Below, one piece after another: positions 22,101 through 29,069 of a stretch of DNA of 64,000 nucleotides. Positions within the stretch are counted from its first letter, which is position 1; the number at the start of each line of letters is the position of its first letter. The stretch comes from Rhynchopus sp. YZ270_cl-10 (taxonomy: Eukaryota; Euglenozoa; Diplonemea; Diplonemida; Diplonemidae), in NCBI GenBank assembly GCA_964035575.1, contig OZ037925.1, positions 1-64,000 on the forward strand, written 5' to 3'. The notes under the pieces are model-generated. The model had not been told where the DNA came from, did not search any database, and saw only the letters and a list, made by a program, of their open reading frames with translations. Made by a program: the position numbers and the translations under genes.

Positions 22101-22197
22101 TCCTGAACATGAATTGGAAACACACAAAAATGGTTTGGAACAATTGCATAGGGGATTTCCCAATGAGATTTTATATCAAGTTGATTGGGAGTTGTGA
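16150..22197 (+). CDS. Helentron RepHel-OTU protein, 2015 aa, looks intact
   Basis: One open frame with all expected parts. N-terminal zinc region: CDVCEWC at about 75 and VCRKCGAKLFSGE...YGICC at about 248-276. Helitron-like N domain: YPRGKRARIQDLNDSLAL. HUH nuclease: GLPHLHLLLW at about 720, with catalytic tyrosines in VIRYLFKYLFKD at about 880. PIF1-type superfamily 1 helicase: Walker A GAAGTGKT at about 1267, Walker B LIVFDEVVMA at about 1355 (DEAPM is commoner), VLGGDFKQILPV, and a C-terminal INKSQGQTLDRVGLDL...YVALSRC. A lysine-rich nuclear-localisation-like stretch KKRKRDLEDKSPKKRKK lies near 1800. C-terminal OTU cysteine protease: GDGTCFYHAV (Cys in DGxC) at about 1835, His in PDHFNIG at about 1976. 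The protein would nick, unwind and copy the element by rolling circle. No stop or frameshift interrupts it, so it may be recently active. Confidence 0.95.
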   Translation: MFEGGYQNLSDHIIEEDFDVCAREPPSKDWYRYLTNMREALRLSAETSRMQLEDINFFCSQYEPPHTQCDVCEWCLQRYNITKIHDPHCLFRHMHITHLAKCRLAYVIASIRTITNKASFRDLFSVHPELESHWNCSLDSLTHSDKRKIRLLEEEKRDGMQGLSPYILGSIENCANDICERWLEKRSDTLRTNGPICQALVAEFENRVSTSEMCGRSLDPSLHSAAMKLEDYTNGCVSYADIGGMNSVCRKCGAKLFSGEVRGEGRYGICCNRIKTSDIPAPIEFENDDHKRLFSDQTFLKNSYRLNSYHQMAKALHTPHKLFSNTRGIHNIVVKGKGVKKIMGLSDDAETRNQTWFVGGYNEQDRALKGLQEMERIPELERDTTLYQDIMTMLKDNCYVRMFRRASVLMDSAEENTHVAINFDDLRGPEKTGREYANAAAEDELRAVYTVSTGTDDHKYAAGWGRQQYSVIMQGEAEGEGSDRYSRKISDFDARFEPLCFPLIHVCPKDSTGWRHSRKDEATPNPYSGVSAQEYGCFHLFSRATEKNPDGEPGPALIGRKLTEYFFLQLGIRAITQRISYHSQQIVKKYATKEFLEEARVTTVVENRRVTTHDATNDTTTATTTLYASYPRGKRARIQDLNDSLALKARLGCPDYFLTMTANPHWPEILRELRPGERPCDRSDLVHRVFNLKMDQLERKLKENALGTYQAMVRVVEYQKRGLPHLHLLLWVSKEHKPKSAAIFDMAVSCQLPDPETQEELYNLVSEQMMHTKCDTVPSARCKVPGPDGNARCKQHYPKNFRDNTLATETGMYSYGMRPENGRTSAVAEKDQERARKLATEGKVHPSCRDNRYVVSYNIVLLTQFMSHFNIEAVGSPVVIRYLFKYLFKDDEYANVSVTAKDGEKNKTDECMSYLTGIHIGSLEAIGYLLGTKMRYIDPSVTRLDVHLAGQQRLYYFPGKEAEALDKATDTTLTAWFAANSDAKRDPSSKYQGIQTLNYITVPEYFAFSRDKAEWTLRKSYVYCPRTESLVTTERSRAAKSHLLAIGRLYRTPVLDKELQALRTILMVRKGPTSFDDLMTVEGKKCESFTDAANEMGLLQDGELVKLTLVDAVKTTVSGRCLRFTLAVLLNSFAIPPNNMKELWKTYKVELCKRPLKQGETAPDEEAAVSEQEENEALLDIQNVLRNICGSDVKLEVFGLPTPTAAMRSSNDGVSWVMKDEIYNMEKQWQEWEKIEPKLNKKQRDAVQRIQLSVTQGKGEMFLLQGAAGTGKTFTYQAMLSWCRSHRGVPAQGDTHRPNIALAVASSGIAAMLLPGGRTSHNRFKFPLDLYPDDHHSVCKLTKEIEDLIRATDLIVFDEVVMANRGHIELLDRTCRKVTGKAMWFGGITVVLGGDFKQILPVTEGDKSATLKNCLHTSPLFQNMTMLSLIEIMRQKDDKNWATYLGTIGDGSCNDRDGSISLPRNLYRKDCGDYVVPDDLITHVFPLIGEGVVGNGMILAPTNKAQKAMNNICLKRLCGKQKEVLHEFQLTGKDTCTEESVEGESAIDSDVMNAYQQTGIPDHCITVKVGAPLMLLKNLNPPKGLCNGTRFIVTGVTQLNIQGIIVGDPKRVGTAVNIPRVKNTPDEKKAGFSMQRVQFPVALSFASTINKSQGQTLDRVGLDLTESQCFAHGQLYVALSRCPKAEHVKVAVPLKKWTKSNRTIVEPYRVSNPVYKDMLKSVSDRGLEGIFMQLTEAEEAMLQSYHVMTDKEYSEQTHRQAKMPPPSDDHKFWDPMPMQCESIQFEDAEDLVYVAKKRKRDLEDKSPKKRKKNNPTSAETTTAQKPKLSITRVLGDGTCFYHAVDQSITKRIGQGNQLRRELELFVAQNSTTIKHHPLIVPENANTVSSIVGTYNALMNRITGRIDGTYATSDYAEQIEFALVSLLKRVLITIVKMNQDNKPSSFHFLGNNLSTEQVLANIPAKDRIILLHTSNPDHFNIGTGSPEHELETHKNGLEQLHRGFPNEILYQVDWEL

Positions 22198-22542
22198 ACA
22201 TACAAAAAAAGTAATAAAAAAAGAAAAGTGAAAGTGGTAACAATCGGGGGTATTTTTGCGGGTTGGGTTTGGTGGGTATTTTTTGGCATTGTGGGTTTGG
22301 GGATACTATTAGTTTTGAACACAATACAAATGAAGCATGAAATATGAGAGAACAAAAACAAAGGAACATTTTATATTTCAATATTTCCTCAAACCCCCCA
22401 CACACACCCTTAATTGGGGCCATATTCTGAGCAAGAATTACCCCTACTAGTTATCAAACACACCCACAGAGTAGCCACAATATGTCCCTCAATAGAGAGA
22501 ATTTTACCAGTCAGGTACATGCGAGGGGTTTTGCCTTGTGCA
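22198..22542. other. Downstream flank of the Helentron gene
   Basis: An A-rich start (aaaaaaagtaataaaaaaag) is followed by G/T-rich DNA with 8-mer-like words (tttgcgggttgggtttgg at about 22255-22275) and a short C-rich tract at 22395. No gene. It is the likely 3' UTR or terminal region of the element. Confidence 0.55.
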
Positions 22543-22650
22543 GCCAAAAATCCCTGTATTTTCAATACAGGGATTTTTGGCCAGGATCCTGGCTCTTATG
22601 GACAGAACGTAATTTATGGACAGATTTGTCGACATTTCTGTCCATAAATC
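22543..22650. repeat. Double hairpin module, copy 4
   Basis: The 18-bp-arm hairpin (22543-22581), then ggatcctgg, then the tttatggacaga/tctgtccataaa inverted repeat. The following about 180 bp (aatggccaaaaatac...ggcctactgaggtctgtggg) also match the 5.3-kb repeat unit, so this is a full dispersed copy with some divergence. Confidence 0.9.
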
Positions 22651-22915
22651 CCAAAATGGCCAAAAATACTTTTTCAAATAACTTACTGTAGTGGCTTCAG
22701 CGGCATAATTGCGTCGAAGTATGGTGGCCGTAGGCCCAAAAATACGTAGTAGACATTAATTTACTTGGCCTACTGAGGTCTGTGGGTACCCTTATAGGAC
22801 CTATACAGGGAATTAGTGTGTACAGTGCATAAAAACTCACAAACCACAGGTTACCTGCAAACATCAATACACATACTGCAATAGGTTATGCAGGTATGTG
22901 GAAGGGCATTATGCA

Positions 22916-23025
22916 GGCAAAAATCCCTGTATTTTCAATACAGGGATTTTTGGTCGGGATCTTGGCTCTTATGGACAGAACGTAATTTATGGACAGATTT
23001 GTCAACATTTCTGTCCATAAATCCC
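22916..23025. repeat. Double hairpin module, copy 5 (diverged)
   Basis: The hairpin core aaaaatccctgtatt-ttc-aatacagggattttt is retained. The outer bases differ (ggc/gtc) and ggatcctgg has become gggatcttgg. The tttatggacaga/tctgtccataaa pair follows. It lies about 370 bp after copy 4 in direct orientation. Confidence 0.88.
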
Positions 23026-23374
23026 AAAATGGCCAAAATTACTTCTTCAAATGGCTTACTGTAGTGGCTTCATCGGAGCAATTGCGTTGACGTATGGTGG
23101 TAGTAGACTCCATGAATCGTAGTATACACAAGGTTACTTGGCCAGCTGAAGTCTTTAGGGTCCTGCAGTCTGCCACATACACACTAATACTGCTAAACGC
23201 TCATAAATACTCACACACGCAATAAATATAAACTCCACTTTAGCAATGTGCACTCAAATGCTAATAACTCACCTCACCAACAAGATTCCCTAAGAATAAC
23301 ACAATATAACATTTTCGATACACCAGCCCGTAACACATCACACCAGCCTGCCTCATATGGTTGCTCACTTCTCG
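23026..23374. other. Flank between the hairpin repeat and the second 8-mer array
   Basis: The first about 80 bp still resemble the 5.3-kb repeat unit (atggcttactgtagtggcttcatcggagcaattgcg). The rest is unique AT-rich DNA with no gene recognised. Confidence 0.55.
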
Positions 23375-23736
23375 TGCGGGTTTGCGGGTTTGCGGGTTTG
23401 CGGGTTTGCGGGTTTGCGGGTTTGCGGGTTTGCGGGTTTGCGGGTTTGCGGGTTTGCGGGTTTGCGGGTTTGCGGGTTTGCGGGTTTGCGGGTTTGCGGG
23501 TTTGCGGGTTTGCGGGTTTGCGGGTTTGCGGGTTTGCGGGTTTGCGGGTTTGCGGGTTTGCGGGTTTGCGGGTTTGCGGGTTTGCGGGTTTGCGGGTTTG
23601 CGGGTTTGCGGGTTTGCGGGTTTGCGGGTTTGCGGGTTTGCGGGTTTGCGGGTTTGCGGGTTTACGGGTTTGCGGGTTTGCGGGTTTGCGGGTTTGCGGG
23701 TTTGCGGGTTTGCGGGTTTGCGGGTTTGCGGGTTTG
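23375..23736. repeat. (GGGTTTGC)n interstitial array, about 45 copies
   Basis: The same 8-mer and orientation as at 1-3735, with one variant unit (tttacggg near 23663) and a degenerate last unit (gtttgaggagtttgcg). It directly abuts the 5' breakpoint of retrotransposon copy B1. Open frames through it are artefacts. Confidence 0.95.
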
Positions 23737-23746
23737 AGGAGTTTGC

Positions 23747-26700
23747 GAGTACGCAGCCAAAGTGGCCGGGGAGGAGAAGCGGAAGAAACACCTGGAGGAT
23801 TGCAGAGGTGCGGACGTGCTCTTCTCCCCCATGGTGTTTGAGGCCTTCGGTGGGGCATCGGAAGAGTGCAACCGGGTCATCAGCCAGGTGGCCGGGCTTG
23901 CGTGCACAAAGGACCCTGGCGGCGATGCACCGACTGAGGCGAGGCTACGGGAGCATATGTCGTGCGCATACCAAGCAGCCGTGGGTAAGTCCTTTGTTGC
24001 CCGAGGCGTGCTTTGCACAGACATCAATGAACACTTGCCCCACAGCGCCGACTCAGTTCAGCGTCCCGCGGAAGAAGATCTCAGGCAGATGGATTCCACA
24101 TACCTCAGCAACCCTGTCAGCAACTTACCGGAGCGTGAACCGTCTGTGGAGGTCGAGGAAGCCGAAATAGCGCGTGAACCGCGCGACTACTTCTCAATGC
24201 CAGAGAAGAAGGTGGGTGGAACGGTCTTCCGACACAATCCTTTCCGAGCGGGGCGTCAGGCCGGGGGGGAGACACCTGCTGCGTATTGGAACATCCTCCG
24301 CATGATGGCAGATGGCGCATGCCCTGACGCAGAGACGCAGGCTGCACGACTGGGGCTCACACACCCCCAGCGTTACAAAATCCTGAGAGGTGACAGCGGG
24401 TTCGATGCACTGCTGACCGCATGCTCGGTGGATCTCAAGAAGGATCTTTTGATTGAAGACATCAACGGAGAGACGAGTCATAAGGAACTCCGGAGACGTG
24501 CTGTGGAGATTGTAAAAAATGACCGACCGGACCTCGCGGATTGCATCTCCATTCCTGTGAAGAACTGGCTGGAGTACATGGGCACAAAGAGCAGCGACCG
24601 ATCGGACGCCCGCACTTGGATGGATATGGTGGCACTTGCTGGCGCGGGAGAGGCTTTAGAGTGCACCATTGTGATCATCTGTGATCGCATGCGTCCCCAA
24701 ATTCTGGTGCCGACCAAAAGGGCCCGGGAGGCGCTCTTCGTTTTCGCAGGTCCGGTTGATGACGATTCACAGGACTGGTTCCTCAGCCCCCTCTCCTTCA
24801 CAGACTCGCACCTCAAGGGAGAAATCCTCGGCATGGAACCGATACCTGCGCCGAAGTCGAAGCGTTTCTGCAAGTCTGTGGCGATGATGAAGCGTATCCC
24901 CGCAGCACAGTCTGCACCGGTGGGGACGGTGTACCAGTGTAGGCGTTGCGTTCGCCCCATCGACGGTTGCGAGGCGCACTTCAAATGTGCTGAGGGGTGC
25001 GAGAGGTTGGTGTGCGATTTGTGCTCAAGGGACTCCCCCTTTTGTCCGGCGTCTCAGAACGGCTTAGCTGACATCCTCAGTGGTAACGTGCGCTCATCGG
25101 CTCCGTCCCCTACTCCGCACACTTCCCACGACACGCACATGAAGGGCGCTGAGAGAGCCAGGTCACCCACATTCCCGCAGGCGACACCGAGGGAGGACGA
25201 TCAGGAGGCCTCATCTTTTCTACACAACTTAGAGAAGCTGGTCCTCTCCCCGACCCACTCTCTGACAGATATGAATGTCTTCAAGTCTTGGGCGGTGGAC
25301 AGGCAGGCAGAATTTCTTGGCTCGCGTACGAGGAACAGCTTCACTGTGGGTGACTGCCTGTTTGACGCCTTGGCCGCGAACTTCGCTCCGAATACACCCT
25401 ACCATTCGTCATCGCTCCTCCGGAAACTGGCAGTTGCCCAAGTTCTTCGTGACGCTAAGCTGGCTGCACGCACTGGAGACCGTCGATCGTGGATGGAACG
25501 GAAATTGCGAGAAGGATGCAGAGACGACACCACGTGGGCGGATGAAACGATGATCATGGGCTTATGTGAGGTACTCGAGATGACCATAATCCTTGTCTCC
25601 CCGGGCGCCGTGCCCAAAATCTATGTCCCTCGCCTATGTGCCCCCCACGGAGCCCTGGGACTGGTTTTTACTGGAGTAATCGCCGGGCACTTTGAGACCC
25701 TCTCGCTGAACGTCGATGCAGTCAAGATCCTCTGCGCAGCGAAGCCTCTACGTGCCGACACATGCCTTTGGGAGCCTACGACAGGCCCGTTCATTTGCAG
25801 GGGATGCGATGGGCACAGCGAAGGAGCGGAAGCAGAGTCACATTTCTGTACGACTTGCTGCACGAGCTGTTGCGTGGCGTGCCGAGTCAGCCAGGACCAA
25901 GTGACTTGTGCTGGGCCCCCGGTCCCTATGGATGACCAGCCAGACGGGCCCAGAGGGACCAGGCGTGGGAATGAGGACCCGATTGACAACGGTGCTCCCC
26001 ATGTTCGTGACCTTATGCGGTTCCATGAAACTGAGAGGGGTCTCCTGCGGCTTTGGTGGTGTGTACGAGCGGGGGTTCATGAGGGTGCCCTGAAAGACCA
26101 ATGGGAAAGGGAAGAGGAACTGGAGGTAGCTGAGATGGTGAAGCGCCATGAGGCTGAGATGCGCCAAGCCGGGGTCAAGGAGGAGGAGATGGATGTGGAT
26201 CAGACTCAGACAGGAGCGACACCGGTCCGTCACCCTGCACACCCTGATGAGACTCCTCCTATGCCGCCCTCTTCTCAAGGAGATTGGGAGCAGGCTGGCG
26301 CTACGATGCAAGACCTGCACCAGACTGACGCTTCTCCCCAGCCGGCGACGCCACCCCGCTTTGCCGAGGAACCTGAGGATAGGGAATCGGGCTTCGAGGG
26401 TGGGGTTGAGGGTGAAGTCCCACCAGAGGAGGGGAAAGAGTTACGCCGGCGGTCGGCAGAGCGGAGGAGGTTGTCGGAGGAACGCCAGAGGCAGGAACGG
26501 GAGGCTGCGGAGGTCCTCTTGCGCCGGGCCAGATCCGAGAGTGCATCTCGCTTCGTTTCTGCTAAGGTCAAATCGTCGGAGCAGCGACGTGAGACGATGC
26601 AGGAGAAGGCGATGGGTGTCCGCAGCCCCGCTGGAGCGCAGCCTGGATCGGCGAAGACGAGTGAGCTGACGAAGGCAGGTGCCTTGAACCGAAGGCAAGC

Positions 26701-27922
26701 CCAGAGCCTCACTGCATCGCAGAGGAGAGAGGAGAGCCGTCAGAGGTTCCGGTTAGGGTTTGCCTCGTGCGAGGAACAGGAGGCTGAGGGGCGCCGCAAC
26801 ATCGGCAACGAAGAGTCCATACAGGGACGGGAGACCATCCTCCTGCACGCCACGTCTGAGCGGTGTCTTTTGCTGCTGAGGGACGCTGAACGCTCGCATG
26901 GCGATTTGAGGGATGAGGAGGACATGGCTTTCTCCAAGCTTCGCACTGCGTCTTGTCTCTTAGCTCAGGCCTTCCTGCCGCGATCTGCACCGTCCACAGG
27001 GGAGGACAAGAAGCCGGGAACCGCGAAGCAGGGTATCGAGCTCGTAGACACACAGAATCGTAGGAAGGGGGTCTCCCAGGCCAGGGTGACGACAGGACGG
27101 GAGAACAGGGTGCGTAATGCCAGGCAGGCCACCCCCGCGGTCGAGAACCCGACGGACGCTGAGACCCCGCCGGACTCCTTCCGCCTAGATGATGTGGAGG
27201 GCGAAGCGCGGCAGAGGGTGGAGGAGATCGCGCGGAAGCTGCAGTGGGGGTACCAGGTGTCGAAAGGGGGTTGCTACCCCTGCCTGTCAATGGGGCAGCC
27301 GGTGATGCGGAACGTCCAGCAGTGGGTGGAGGCATTCCACCACAGGCAAGGGGCGGTGGATACGCGGCTAGGCACAGTGGCGTGCTTTTGGGCCTATCGG
27401 GAATGGCTCCACACCTGGAAGGCGTTGAATTGGGAGGCTCCCGAGGCGGCACAGAAGAAGATCCGGTCCACACTGGATTGCCTCAACAGGGCAATGGGCG
27501 ACACGAGCTTTCGGGATAGGGCGAATCTTTGGGACCCTACGGTGACGGTGACGCTGGCTTTGGATCCAGGATCTCGAGGGCGAGACCCAGATGGGGTCGA
27601 TTCCACCACGGCACCCACTACAACATCGCAGACAGGAAGTGGCCACACAGCACCCTCCGCCCACCAGTCTGCCACTTCCTGTTCTGCTGAGCCCACATCC
27701 CCCTTCGGACGACGCTACACTGCCGCAGAGGTGATGATGGAGAGCGATGACGAGTCCCCCATCGCCGCCGCACAGTCCACCTCTGACTCCTCCACCGCAC
27801 CAGCAGCAATGAACGCCCAGACAGGAAGTGGCCACACCGCACCCTCCGCCCACCCGTCTGCCACTTCCTGTGCTGCGGCTTGCTCCATCGATGTCGACGC
27901 GGTTGATGAGGACTTTCAATAA
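23747..27922 (+). CDS. Family B retrotransposon polyprotein, C-terminal 1391 codons (partial)
   Basis: Open from the truncation point (frame EYAAKVAGEEKRKKH) to TAA, with no ATG at its start, so it is a fragment. In order (residues from 23747): the end of the restriction-like endonuclease region (VFEAFGGASEECNRVI); an OTU-like domain whose nucleophile position reads GDSGFDALL instead of GDC (about 220-340); a Cys/His cluster (QCRRCVRPIDGCEAHFKC...CDLCS, about 392-425); a second OTU-like domain, VGDCLFDAL with GHFETL (about 535-655); a second Cys-rich cluster (FICRGCDGH...CCTSCCVAC, about 680-715); a long Glu/Arg-rich probable coiled coil (about 770-1030); and the conserved C-terminal domain with GGCYPCLSMGQPV...FHHRQG (about 1170-1200). 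The tail is Ser/Thr/Ala-rich with an internal duplication of TGSGHTAPSAH. Confidence 0.9.
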   Translation, partial: EYAAKVAGEEKRKKHLEDCRGADVLFSPMVFEAFGGASEECNRVISQVAGLACTKDPGGDAPTEARLREHMSCAYQAAVGKSFVARGVLCTDINEHLPHSADSVQRPAEEDLRQMDSTYLSNPVSNLPEREPSVEVEEAEIAREPRDYFSMPEKKVGGTVFRHNPFRAGRQAGGETPAAYWNILRMMADGACPDAETQAARLGLTHPQRYKILRGDSGFDALLTACSVDLKKDLLIEDINGETSHKELRRRAVEIVKNDRPDLADCISIPVKNWLEYMGTKSSDRSDARTWMDMVALAGAGEALECTIVIICDRMRPQILVPTKRAREALFVFAGPVDDDSQDWFLSPLSFTDSHLKGEILGMEPIPAPKSKRFCKSVAMMKRIPAAQSAPVGTVYQCRRCVRPIDGCEAHFKCAEGCERLVCDLCSRDSPFCPASQNGLADILSGNVRSSAPSPTPHTSHDTHMKGAERARSPTFPQATPREDDQEASSFLHNLEKLVLSPTHSLTDMNVFKSWAVDRQAEFLGSRTRNSFTVGDCLFDALAANFAPNTPYHSSSLLRKLAVAQVLRDAKLAARTGDRRSWMERKLREGCRDDTTWADETMIMGLCEVLEMTIILVSPGAVPKIYVPRLCAPHGALGLVFTGVIAGHFETLSLNVDAVKILCAAKPLRADTCLWEPTTGPFICRGCDGHSEGAEAESHFCTTCCTSCCVACRVSQDQVTCAGPPVPMDDQPDGPRGTRRGNEDPIDNGAPHVRDLMRFHETERGLLRLWWCVRAGVHEGALKDQWEREEELEVAEMVKRHEAEMRQAGVKEEEMDVDQTQTGATPVRHPAHPDETPPMPPSSQGDWEQAGATMQDLHQTDASPQPATPPRFAEEPEDRESGFEGGVEGEVPPEEGKELRRRSAERRRLSEERQRQEREAAEVLLRRARSESASRFVSAKVKSSEQRRETMQEKAMGVRSPAGAQPGSAKTSELTKAGALNRRQAQSLTASQRREESRQRFRLGFASCEEQEAEGRRNIGNEESIQGRETILLHATSERCLLLLRDAERSHGDLRDEEDMAFSKLRTASCLLAQAFLPRSAPSTGEDKKPGTAKQGIELVDTQNRRKGVSQARVTTGRENRVRNARQATPAVENPTDAETPPDSFRLDDVEGEARQRVEEIARKLQWGYQVSKGGCYPCLSMGQPVMRNVQQWVEAFHHRQGAVDTRLGTVACFWAYREWLHTWKALNWEAPEAAQKKIRSTLDCLNRAMGDTSFRDRANLWDPTVTVTLALDPGSRGRDPDGVDSTTAPTTTSQTGSGHTAPSAHQSATSCSAEPTSPFGRRYTAAEVMMESDDESPIAAAQSTSDSSTAPAAMNAQTGSGHTAPSAHPSATSCAAACSIDVDAVDEDFQ

Positions 27923-28644
27923 ACAAGAGATACAAAGAAAACAACACCAAACTAAGCAAACCAAAACAATGCAAAGCAAAGCAAAGAATATGTGTACGAA
28001 AACGTGGTTTTCCCCATTTTTATTTTGTCATTTATCATTTTGATTTTTGTGTGAGGTGTTCCCAGGAGGTCGCCCAGCCAGTGTTTTAGAATTTAGAATA
28101 GAAACAGTAGACACAATAGAATAGAATGTCTGCCAGTGTCAAAGTGCCACCAGGATGCACTTCTTTTTACTTTACTTTCAAAAAATAGATTGTCAAAGTG
28201 TCATAGTGCCTCAAAGAAGCACTTTCCTTTCCTTTATTTTCAACTTTACCCTTGCTGTTAGAGGGGTAATGCCCCCTGTGCACAGATCCAATTTTGTACA
28301 GAAAATTCAAAAACACAACCCCCATTTTTAATCCACACCCCTCACCCCCTTGTCTAGTTTGTTAATATTTTCTATATTTTATTTTATTCACCCCCTTGTT
28401 AATATTGTCTACCTTTGTCCTTTTGTTCCATTATTCCTCTTTTTCACAGGCCTGCCCAAGACTCCGTTTCCATACTGAAGGGTTGTATGATTCGCTCACC
28501 CCCCCTCCAGATTCAGGAAACTAATCCAGAACCAGCTGAACATCCTTGCCCCTGAGGCATGGGAGGTCATCACTTGGTCTGTCTGTATGTTATTGTCATT
28601 GTTTTTCAACTGTTTTACATTGTCTTTATTGTCTTTATTGTCTT
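27923..28644 (+). other. 3' UTR of retrotransposon B1
   Basis: Matches the region 54180-54900 of copy B2 in reverse complement. It begins at the stop with caataaacaagag (an AATAAA word overlaps the stop). No coding potential is seen. Confidence 0.85.
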
Positions 28645-28675
28645 CACGGTGGCCCATTCCTACCCTTAGGGTAGG

Positions 28676-28795
28676 GTCCCCCAGACTACCCCATGGGGTA
28701 CCCCATGGGGTACCCCCCAAATCTGAGGGGTACCCCATGGGGTACCCCCCAGACTACCCCCGGGGGTACCCCATGGGGTACCCCCGGTACAGGTA
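28676..28795. repeat. GGGGTACCCC palindrome cluster, left
   Basis: Six ggtacc sites, mostly within ggggtacccc, with ccatgg between several of them, packed into about 110 bp. Every unit is self-complementary, so the strands can form cruciforms in many registers. Confidence 0.85.
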
Positions 28796-29069
28796 CACAG
28801 GTACACAGGTACACAGGTACACAGGTACACAGGTACACAGGTACACAGGTACACAGGTACACAGGTACACAGGCACACAGGTACACAGGTACACAGGTAC
28901 ACAGGTACACAGGTACACAGGTACACAGGTACACAGGTACACAGGTACACAGGTACACAGGTACACAGGTACACAGGTACACAGGTACACAGGTACACAG
29001 GTACACAGGTACACAGGTACACAGGTACACAGGTACACAGGTACACAGGTACACAGGTACACAGGTACA
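28786..29069. repeat. (AGGTACAC)n 8-bp array, about 35 copies
   Basis: Head-to-tail AGGTACAC units, nearly perfect, with one variant (aggcacac near 28871). It starts within the right edge of the palindrome cluster. Translated repeat frames on both strands are artefacts. Confidence 0.96.

Larger units (their letters stand above)
15100..22200 (+). mobile_element. Helentron-type (Helitron) rolling-circle transposon region
   Basis: Approximate extent covering both Rep ORFs. The presence of OTU downstream of Rep-helicase is typical of Helentron/Helitron2 rather than plant-type Helitron1. No clear 5' TC / 3' CTRR plus hairpin ends were found, and Helentrons are known to lack that exact pair, so the boundaries are guesses. 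The hairpin repeats starting at 22543 may mark, or lie near, the 3' terminus. Confidence 0.7.
23745..28644 (+). mobile_element. Non-LTR retrotransposon family B, copy B1, 5'-truncated
   Basis: From gcgagtacgcagcc the sequence is nearly identical to the minus-strand copy B2. It starts inside the endonuclease region, so the RT and everything upstream are missing, as in typical 5' truncation. It contains the full C-terminal coding region and about 720 bp of 3' UTR. Similarity to the B2 3' UTR stops at 28644, where cacggtggccca begins. A 53-nt poly(A) at 31633-31685 on the same strand could be its original tail, separated by the foldback-like segment. No target-site duplication was found. Confidence 0.88.

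Noticed and set aside
22082-22423. Minus-strand 113-aa ORF downstream of the Helentron
   Set aside because: Overlaps the end of the Helentron frame and an AT-rich flank; compositional artefact.
28786-29069. CRISPR-like regular repeat
   Set aside because: No spacers; a plain 8-bp tandem array in a eukaryotic genome.
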